Shown here in pieces: positions 5,564 to 10,052 of a stretch of 10,052 bases of DNA. The position numbers and the translations under genes are program-made. Position 1 is the stretch's first letter, and each line of letters opens with the position of its first letter. Below the pieces are notes generated by a model that was not told where the DNA came from, did no database searches, and worked only from the letters and a program-made list of their open reading frames with translations. This DNA comes from Deltaproteobacteria bacterium (GTDB taxonomy: Bacteria; UBA10199; SPLOWO2-01-44-7), in NCBI GenBank assembly GCA_030688705.1, contig JAUYJH010000010.1:1-10052 (forward strand), written 5' to 3'.

Positions 5564-7471
5564 ATGGTGGCACCTATTAATACAGCTTTGGCCTTTTCAT
5601 CGGCGCCGGCTTCTCTCCCCGCCATGGAGAGATCCGTGCCAAGCCTTCACGACGTTTTTCTGGAGGGAAATGCCGTTATGGCGCCCCAGACTCCTCTGCA
5701 AACCGGAATAGGTCTTTTTTCCGATCCACGGCCAATTGCCATGGAAACAGATGTATTGCATGTATTGGCATTGAAATTGTTTGATTTAAATCCGAAGGAA
5801 AAGGAAATTTTAAGGTTGGGCATTTTACCTCCATCCATCCCGGTGGAACGGTTGGTGAAACAGGCCGGACCTTTTTTGAAAAAAATTCAAAAACAGTTTA
5901 TTGAAAGATGGTTTGCAAAGGGCGTTTTTTTGGATATCGAAGACATGAAACAGCGCATTCCGGCTGGGTTTGTGATTTTTATCGTTGAACGGTGGAAGCC
6001 GGACCGCAGTTCCCTGATACATTACGCCATGCGGTACTTTTTTTCCTTTTTGGACGAGTGGATGGCTCCGGAATATCCCATGATCAGACAATGTCTAAAC
6101 GCCAAAAGAGCGGCCTATTCGAATGCCGCAAACTGGGAGGTGACGGGGAGTATTGGAGAAGCTTTGGCCGCAGAACGCTCTAAGCGGCATTTATTTATCC
6201 GGGATGCAGAAACGCAAGATCATGTGCCGGCATGGAATGTTGTTGCCGATACTCTTGAGACGGAGGCTCTCTTTTTGGAAAGAATCCGCGCCATTTTTTT
6301 TGCGGCTTTAAAAAATTTTTTGACAGATTCCGCCGTGAACCAAACGGATAAGGAAATTCTCATTTTAAACAGTCCAAACAAGACCGAAGCCATTGCCGGA
6401 ATGTATAAAATATCCAGTCGGACAGCCCCTGTTTGGTTGCGAAGAGCCGTGGGAGCGTTTTTGCCCTTTTTAAAACGGGCTTTTGAAGAAGCATTCGAGA
6501 AACCGGCCGAGACAAAACAATTGCGGATATTGACTGGAAAGATGGGGGCGCTGCTGTCGCCGCGGGAAGTGGGCCATGTTATGGCCGACAGCCGTTTTGA
6601 CAGGCTCCGGTGGTCTCGAATGAGAGTCCTCTTCAAAGCCGCCATTCCATCTCCCCCTGACCATTATTCATTGACGGGTCTTACATCGGCTTCCCCGTCT
6701 GTTTCCCGGACCATTTCAAGAAGAGGCCGATTTCATCGGACGGCAGACCTGGGGACCTTAACACAAAACGAGTTGGATATTTTAAGCGAAGGCCGGGAGT
6801 TTTTTTGGCTTGTTGGAAAAATACAAGGGGATCGTTTAACCGGTTTTCGCAGTTGTGGCAGCAGACATGTCCAACCCAATTTTCATCACTATTTTCAGAT
6901 TTCAATTCAATCTGTTGTCACGGCGAACGGGGAACAGAGCCATATTGCAACGCAGGCATGCGGTACCGGCGCCCCCCACGCCTTGGAGCTGTTAAGGGAG
7001 TCGGGAAAAATTGAAGTCGCCGAAGCTCTTCTGAAAAAAGTGAAAATAATCGGTGAGAGGCGCGAGCGCAAAAATCATCGGTTCAAAAGGGTTAAGGATT
7101 TGGCAACAATCAAACGTTTTGAGGTGGATATGTTGTCGGGAGGCAGAAAACATTTTGTGCTGGTTTGCATCTGGTTGAAACCGGACAAGTTGGGTGCCTT
7201 GGATGCGGTTTCATTGGAAGATGCGAGGCGGATGGACGCGCGTCGGATTAAAATTGAGACCCTGCGTCTTGATAGGAAAGGGGGATTCCGCGTTTTGAGC
7301 GCCAGCGGAAAAAGGGTGATGGCCGCGTTGGATCCGCTGGTCGCCAGTGGGATGTTTAGCATACCTTCCGATGTGCTGGAGAATGTAAAAAGAAGATCGC
7401 GTCTTTTCAGGGAGGCTACACCGTCTTTGCCAACTGGGTCGTCTTCTTCTGAAGCTGTTCCAAACGGCTAA
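5564..7471 (+). CDS. Hypothetical protein, family not recognised
   Basis: A 635-residue predicted soluble protein that I cannot assign to a family. No signal peptide, convincing membrane helix or catalytic motif was seen. The N-terminal 60 residues are rich in Ala, Pro and Ser and may be disordered. Residues 75-118 (NPKEKEILRLGILPPSIPVE onward) and 260-311 (QTDKEILILNSPNKTEAIAG onward) resemble each other. Both have the rhythm of a helix-turn-helix or sigma region-4 fold followed by basic helices, a weak resemblance. The region after about 365 is very basic, with several Cys and His at 430-470 (C431, H435, H441, H442, C466). The tail 615-635 is Ser/Pro-rich and overlaps the convergent - strand gene. 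ATG 5564 has no Shine-Dalgarno. The in-frame ATG at 5678 (residue 39) follows GGAGGG by ten bases and may be the true start. Sustained codon bias across 1.9 kb supports a real gene. Confidence 0.7.
   Translation: MVAPINTALAFSSAPASLPAMERSVPSLHDVFLEGNAVMAPQTPLQTGIGLFSDPRPIAMETDVLHVLALKLFDLNPKEKEILRLGILPPSIPVERLVKQAGPFLKKIQKQFIERWFAKGVFLDIEDMKQRIPAGFVIFIVERWKPDRSSLIHYAMRYFFSFLDEWMAPEYPMIRQCLNAKRAAYSNAANWEVTGSIGEALAAERSKRHLFIRDAETQDHVPAWNVVADTLETEALFLERIRAIFFAALKNFLTDSAVNQTDKEILILNSPNKTEAIAGMYKISSRTAPVWLRRAVGAFLPFLKRAFEEAFEKPAETKQLRILTGKMGALLSPREVGHVMADSRFDRLRWSRMRVLFKAAIPSPPDHYSLTGLTSASPSVSRTISRRGRFHRTADLGTLTQNELDILSEGREFFWLVGKIQGDRLTGFRSCGSRHVQPNFHHYFQISIQSVVTANGEQSHIATQACGTGAPHALELLRESGKIEVAEALLKKVKIIGERRERKNHRFKRVKDLATIKRFEVDMLSGGRKHFVLVCIWLKPDKLGALDAVSLEDARRMDARRIKIETLRLDRKGGFRVLSASGKRVMAALDPLVASGMFSIPSDVLENVKRRSRLFREATPSLPTGSSSSEAVPNG
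5662..5667 (+). promoter_or_regulatory. Candidate ribosome binding site for an internal start of the 635-aa gene
   Basis: GGAGGG lies ten bases before the in-frame ATG at 5678. The upstream candidates ATG 5564 and ATG 5624 have no such sequence. Using it would give a 597-residue protein without the low-complexity N-terminus. The spacing is slightly long, so this remains an alternative. Confidence 0.4.
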
Positions 7472-7763
7472 GATGGGCATCAAAACGGCCGATCCGTTTG
7501 TTGAGATCTTTGGCTTTCAGGTGCCATTTTCTGCCGTCAATGGCCTTCAGGCGGGTGACAAGGGCTTCTTTGGATTTAACAGCTCTTTCTTTGTCTTTTT
7601 TGATCTGCGACTCGCGTTTTTTCAAAAAATCCTTGGCGAACTCTTTGAAGGCGGCTTTGAACGCTTTTTGGCCTTCAGGGCTGGTCCTCTTGATCTTCTT
7701 GGATTTAAATTCAGGGTTCTTTTTTAAAAAATCGCCCCAGGTAAAATGGCTCGCCAGTGACAT
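7416..7763 (-). CDS. Small, very basic hypothetical protein
   Basis: A 115-residue protein with 25 Lys and 8 Arg against 13 Asp plus Glu, no Cys, and long amphipathic helical stretches. It begins MSLASHFTWGDFLKKNPEF. Residues from about 25 to 62 read as a charged helix with Lys/Glu/Ala/Phe periodicity. Residues 85-110 (KRIGRFDAHLSRLEQLQKK) could form a short coiled coil. The family is not recognised. The composition would suit a nucleic-acid- or ribosome-associated protein, but that is only composition. ATG at 7763-7761 is preferred because the frame upstream of it runs antisense through the membrane-protein gene and has unlike composition. A weak AAGG-like ribosome binding site precedes it. 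The stop TAG (7418-7416) lies 56 bp inside the convergent 635-residue gene. The start faces the divergent membrane-protein gene across 90 bp. Confidence 0.6.
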   Translation of the reverse strand: MSLASHFTWGDFLKKNPEFKSKKIKRTSPEGQKAFKAAFKEFAKDFLKKRESQIKKDKERAVKSKEALVTRLKAIDGRKWHLKAKDLNKRIGRFDAHLSRLEQLQKKTTQLAKTV

Positions 7764-7853
7764 AGTGGCGGCCTTAAACCATGGATACCGCCCGGAAGTC
7801 AATAAAAAATAGAGATGGCAAATGGCCCTAAATAGTCTAAATATCTTCGCCTT
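7764..7853. promoter_or_regulatory. Divergent intergenic region
   Basis: Ninety bases separate two divergent start codons, so promoters for both the basic protein and the membrane protein must lie here or inside the opposite gene. On the - strand a TTGACT is visible about 40 bases before ATG 7763. No good -10 hexamer could be placed at normal spacing, and no good -35 was found for the + strand. A short repeat of CTAAATA (7828-7834 and 7838-7844) sits near the + strand gene. It is compatible with an AT-rich promoter but is not diagnostic. Confidence 0.35.
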
Positions 7854-9161
7854 ATGAGGGGGAAAACGGCAAAAATTTTGGGAGGGGTGGTGGGGTTTCT
7901 TCTTTTTTTGAGCGCCCTTTGGGTATTGTATAAAACCCTTAAAAGTTATCATCTGACCGATATTGCAGCCGAACTCAAAAGCATTCCGGGGCAAAAACTT
8001 CTTTTGGCGCTCGGTTTGACTTTCCTGAATTATCTCGTTTTGACCGGCTACGATACGCTGGCTTTTAAATATATTCGCAATTCTTTGAGCTATTTCAAAA
8101 TCGCGTACGCCTCTTTCATAGGATATGCCTTCAGCCTCAACATGGGTTATGCGCTGATATCCGGCGGCTCTGCGCGATATCGGCTCTATTCCAGTTGGCA
8201 TTTGCCTAAAACCGACATCGCCAAGGTGATCGCTTTCTGCACTTTCACTTTTTGGCTCGGGTTTTTTTCTTTGGGCGGGGTGATTTTTCTGGTATCGCCC
8301 CCTCCGCTCCCCCCTACTTGGCATCTGCCGCTCGATTCGATCCAGATTTTGGGCGCGGGTTTTTTATTGTTGATCGGCCTTTATCTTTTTTGGGGGCTTT
8401 TAAAACGGAAGACCTTCAAAATCCGCAAATGGGCTTTTTCTCCCCCGCAGCGTTCCATTTTGATCGGCCAAATCTTGCTCTCGGCTCTCGACTGGGCTTT
8501 GGCGGCCACCGTTTTTTATGTTCTCTTGCCGGCCGATAGCGGCGTCTCGTACCTCACGATATTAAGTGTTTTGCTTTTGGCCCAGTTGGCCTCTTTAGCT
8601 AGCCAGGTGCCTGCGGGTTTGGGGGTTTTGGAATCGGTGGTGATGCTTTTTTTGTCTCCGATGATTGCCGCCTCGACTTTATTTGGAGCCTTGCTGGCTT
8701 ATCGGGCTATCTATTTCTTGCTCCCCTTTTGTATTGCCATTTTGATGCTTCTGGTGCACGAAACCCGACTAAGAGGGAGAAAAACCATGAAACATCTGAC
8801 ACCCAAAGAAGCGTTTCAAAAAACGAAGGAAGGGCATGTCTATCTGGATGTCCGCACGACCGAAGAATTCAAAAAAGGGCATCCGAAGGGGGCGGTCAAT
8901 ATCCCTGTTTTTATCGCGGGGCCGGCGGGCCGCGAATTGAACCCCAATTTTTTGGCAAAAGTGAAAGAGCAGTTCGATAAAAATGCGAAACTGGTTGTTG
9001 GCTGTCACTCTGGGGGCCGTTCGGCTAAGGCTTGTGAAATTCTTATCTCCGAAGGTTTCGCCCATGTGGTGAATTGCAAGGGGAGCTTCGGCGGCGGCCC
9101 CGATCCCGAAACCGGCGAACCGGTAAAAGGCTGGAAGGATGAAGGCCTGCCGGTGGAATAA
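7854..9161 (+). CDS. MprF/YbhN-like membrane protein fused to a rhodanese domain
   Basis: A 435-residue continuous frame with two modules. Residues 1-305 form an integral membrane domain of about eight helices (roughly 8-27, 48-66, 82-104, 124-147, 166-183, 202-225, 232-252, 262-302). It carries the flippase-domain signatures ISGGSARYRLYSSWHLPKTDI (102-122, RYRLYS core) and QVPAGLGVLESVVM (251-264) of the lysylphosphatidylglycerol synthase TM/UPF0104 family. The aminoacyl-transferase domain of MprF is absent. After a basic linker (ETRLRGRKT), residues 312-435 are a complete single-domain rhodanese. It has YLDVRTTEEFKKGHPKGAVN (330-349), the active-site loop CHSGGRS with C384, and a C-terminal segment resembling plant STR16/18-type sulfurtransferases. 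The rhodanese would lie after the last helix, probably in the cytoplasm. Substrates are unknown. ATG 7854 lacks a strong ribosome binding site. An internal ATG at 8787 could also yield the rhodanese alone. Confidence 0.85.
   Translation: MRGKTAKILGGVVGFLLFLSALWVLYKTLKSYHLTDIAAELKSIPGQKLLLALGLTFLNYLVLTGYDTLAFKYIRNSLSYFKIAYASFIGYAFSLNMGYALISGGSARYRLYSSWHLPKTDIAKVIAFCTFTFWLGFFSLGGVIFLVSPPPLPPTWHLPLDSIQILGAGFLLLIGLYLFWGLLKRKTFKIRKWAFSPPQRSILIGQILLSALDWALAATVFYVLLPADSGVSYLTILSVLLLAQLASLASQVPAGLGVLESVVMLFLSPMIAASTLFGALLAYRAIYFLLPFCIAILMLLVHETRLRGRKTMKHLTPKEAFQKTKEGHVYLDVRTTEEFKKGHPKGAVNIPVFIAGPAGRELNPNFLAKVKEQFDKNAKLVVGCHSGGRSAKACEILISEGFAHVVNCKGSFGGGPDPETGEPVKGWKDEGLPVE
8776..9161 (+). other. Possible separately translated rhodanese (internal start at ATG 8787)
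   Basis: GGAG at 8776-8779 sits seven bases before an in-frame ATG at 8787, near-ideal spacing. That ATG falls exactly at the start of the rhodanese domain (MKHLTPKEAF). Initiation here would release a 124-residue soluble sulfurtransferase, the usual size of single-domain rhodaneses. No stop codon in this frame separates it from the membrane domain, so fused and free forms could both be made. Alternatively a sequencing or assembly indel has joined two genes: an out-of-frame TAA lies at 8770-8772, right where a stand-alone membrane protein would be expected to end. Confidence 0.5.
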
Positions 9162-9170
9162 ATTATGGAC

Positions 9171-9245
9171 CCTCTGAAAACCCAGGTTGTCATCCTGACC
9201 CTGAGTTTGTCGAAGGGGAAGGATGACAACCGGTGTTTTCAGAGG
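9171..9245. repeat. Long imperfect inverted repeat before coaX
   Basis: Two 26-base arms, 9171-9196 and 9220-9245, are reverse complements with only two mismatches. They are separated by a 23-base loop. The inner parts GTCATCCT / AGGATGAC and the loop motif CCCTGAGTTTGTCGAAGGG (9199-9217) match short intergenic repeats I recognise as common in many environmental bacterial genomes. Read on the - strand they give the spurious peptide motif FDKLRVRMT. The element fills most of the 90-base gap between the rhodanese stop and coaX. As RNA it would form a very stable hairpin. It may act as a REP/MITE-like repeat, an mRNA 3'-end stabiliser, or a brake on coaX translation. No T-tract follows it. Confidence 0.85.
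9241..9245 (+). promoter_or_regulatory. coaX ribosome binding site inside the hairpin arm
   Basis: AGAGG lies six bases before ATG 9252 and is the only Shine-Dalgarno-like sequence available to coaX. It is also the last five bases of the right arm of the inverted repeat. It is therefore paired with CCTCT (9171-9175) when the hairpin forms, at the open end of the stem. Confidence 0.65.
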
Positions 9246-9251
9246 CTCCTT

Positions 9252-10016
9252 ATGTTATTAGCCATCGATGTCGGCAACACCAATATCACGCTGGGGCTTT
9301 TTGATAAAGGCGGCGCGCTCCAACACAATTGGCGCGTGGAAACCCGTCATGCGCGCACATCCGATGAATTGGGGATTTTATTCAAATCGTTGTTTGATCT
9401 GACCGATGTCCGTTTTCAGCATGTAAAAGCCGTTGCCATTTCCAATGTTGTTCCGTCGCTTCAGCACATTTTACTCACCACCTGTCAGCGGTATTTTAAA
9501 AAAGAACCTCTTTGGGTGACGCCGGAGACGGCGAAAATAAAATGCCGTGTCGATCGGCCGGAAGAGGTTGGTGCCGACCGTTTGTGCAATGCCGTTGCGG
9601 CATGGGAAAAATATAAACAGGCGACAATCGTCGTCGATTTTGGAACCGCCACGACTTTCGATATTATAACGGAAAAAGGGGAATACGGCGGCGGCCCGAT
9701 TGCCCCCGGCATAGGTATTGCCAATCTTGCGTTAACGAATGCCGCCGCCAAGTTGCCGCGCGTGGAAATTGACAAGCCAAAGCGGGTGGTGGGGCGCAAC
9801 ACGGTTGAATGCATTCAAAGCGGCATTTATTACGGTTATGTCGGTTTGGTCGATCATCTGGTCCGCTTAAGCATCAAAGAAGAGAAAGTGTCGATGAAGG
9901 TGATTGCAACGGGTGGTTTGGCGTCGCTGATTGCGAAGGAATCAAAAACAATCGAAAAGGTGGAACGGTTTTTAACACTAGAGGGGCTTTATTTTATTTG
10001 GAAGCGGTGTCATTGA
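9252..10016 (+). CDS. coaX: Type III pantothenate kinase
   Basis: A 254-residue cytoplasmic enzyme, the usual length for CoaX. It phosphorylates pantothenate with ATP to 4'-phosphopantothenate, the first committed step of coenzyme A synthesis. It belongs to the ASKHA fold. The phosphate-1-type motif DVGNTN is at 6-11, and RPEEVGADR (102-110) matches the conserved pantothenate-binding region. VVDFGTATTFD (127-137) carries the likely catalytic D129. GGGPIAPG (146-153), GRNTVECIQSGIYYG (181-195) and the phosphate-2-type ATGGLA (219-224) complete the family pattern. ATG 9252 is chosen because the protein then begins MLLAIDVGNT, as family members do, with AGAGG six bases upstream. An in-frame ATG at 9165 would add 29 residues encoded by the inverted repeat and was rejected. 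The last codons and stop overlap a 10-base direct repeat with the downstream element. Confidence 0.95.
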   Translation: MLLAIDVGNTNITLGLFDKGGALQHNWRVETRHARTSDELGILFKSLFDLTDVRFQHVKAVAISNVVPSLQHILLTTCQRYFKKEPLWVTPETAKIKCRVDRPEEVGADRLCNAVAAWEKYKQATIVVDFGTATTFDIITEKGEYGGGPIAPGIGIANLALTNAAAKLPRVEIDKPKRVVGRNTVECIQSGIYYGYVGLVDHLVRLSIKEEKVSMKVIATGGLASLIAKESKTIEKVERFLTLEGLYFIWKRCH

Positions 10017-10019
10017 GGT

Positions 10020-10052
10020 GTCATTGCGAGGAGTGAAACGACGAAGCAATCT
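10020..10052. repeat. Dispersed intergenic repeat, cut by the window edge
   Basis: Four bases after the coaX stop the sequence GTCATTGCGAGGAGTGAAAC continues with GACGAAGCAATCT to the end of the window. I recognise this as a variant of a short repeat found between genes in many environmental bacterial genomes. It has a small inverted repeat (ATTGC at 10023-10027, GCAAT at 10046-10050). Its extent downstream cannot be seen. Confidence 0.65.

Noticed and set aside
5200..5625. A 141-codon open frame on the - strand across the end of fadN
   Set aside because: It is antisense to the conserved FadN C-terminus, shows no protein family features, and fits a codon-bias shadow.
7764..8324. A 5' extension of the basic - strand gene giving a 302-residue frame
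   Set aside because: The added 187 residues are antisense to the membrane-domain gene, with unlike composition and no motif. The ATG at 7763 gives a compact gene with its own intergenic region.
9165..9251. An upstream ATG giving a 283-residue coaX product
   Set aside because: The extra 29 residues are encoded by the inverted repeat (LSLSKGKDD is a typical repeat-derived peptide), and the family begins at MLLAIDVGNTN.
2102..10016. Functional coupling between the fad genes (CoA users) and coaX (CoA synthesis)
   Set aside because: They are separated by about 3.7 kb with unrelated genes, one on the opposite strand, and a repeat element. Proximity alone is not evidence.

Overview
The window looks like chromosome of an uncultured Gram-negative-type bacterium of moderate GC content (a little under 50% by eye). 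The host cannot be named from sequence alone. A FadN-type beta-oxidation fusion protein, dense one- and four-base gene overlaps, and two kinds of short dispersed repeat recall metagenome-derived deltaproteobacterial or candidate-phylum genomes. That placement is inference. Nearly all of the DNA is coding and most genes lie on the + strand.

Layout. (1) 2-241 is the C-terminal end of cysteinyl-tRNA synthetase, joined by an ATGA overlap to a small HEAT-repeat protein (238-822). (2) A 48-bp, almost perfectly symmetrical palindrome (836-883) with an embedded promoter-like sequence abuts an AAA-type ATPase with a DUF4143-like C-terminus (884-2044). This pair looks like an accessory unit between housekeeping genes. 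(3) A thiolase (2102-3262) with a strong Shine-Dalgarno and a FadN-type 3-hydroxyacyl-CoA dehydrogenase/enoyl-CoA hydratase (3262-5514) overlap by one base. Together they supply the last three steps of a fatty-acid beta-oxidation turn. (4) A 635-residue protein of unknown family (5564-7471) meets a very basic 115-residue protein on the - strand (7416-7763), and their 3' ends overlap by 56 bp. (5) Divergent from the latter, 7854-9161 encodes an MprF/YbhN-like membrane domain continuous with a complete rhodanese domain. A good ribosome binding site and ATG lie at the junction. (6) A long imperfect hairpin (9171-9245) related to widespread short repeats separates it from type III pantothenate kinase (coaX, 9252-10016). 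The hairpin's right arm contains the coaX ribosome binding site. (7) The window ends inside another dispersed repeat of a recognisable type (10020-10052).

How it fits together. Firm assignments are cysS, the fadA-fadN pair and coaX. The fad pair degrades acyl-CoA, and CoaX performs the first step of CoA synthesis, but they are separated by unrelated genes and no joint regulation is visible. The points most worth a second look are the palindrome and promoter in front of the ATPase, the flippase-like/rhodanese fusion, the repeat hairpin that can mask the coaX ribosome binding site, and the unclassified convergent pair at 5564-7763. I saw no tRNA, rRNA, CRISPR array, riboswitch or clear factor-independent terminator.
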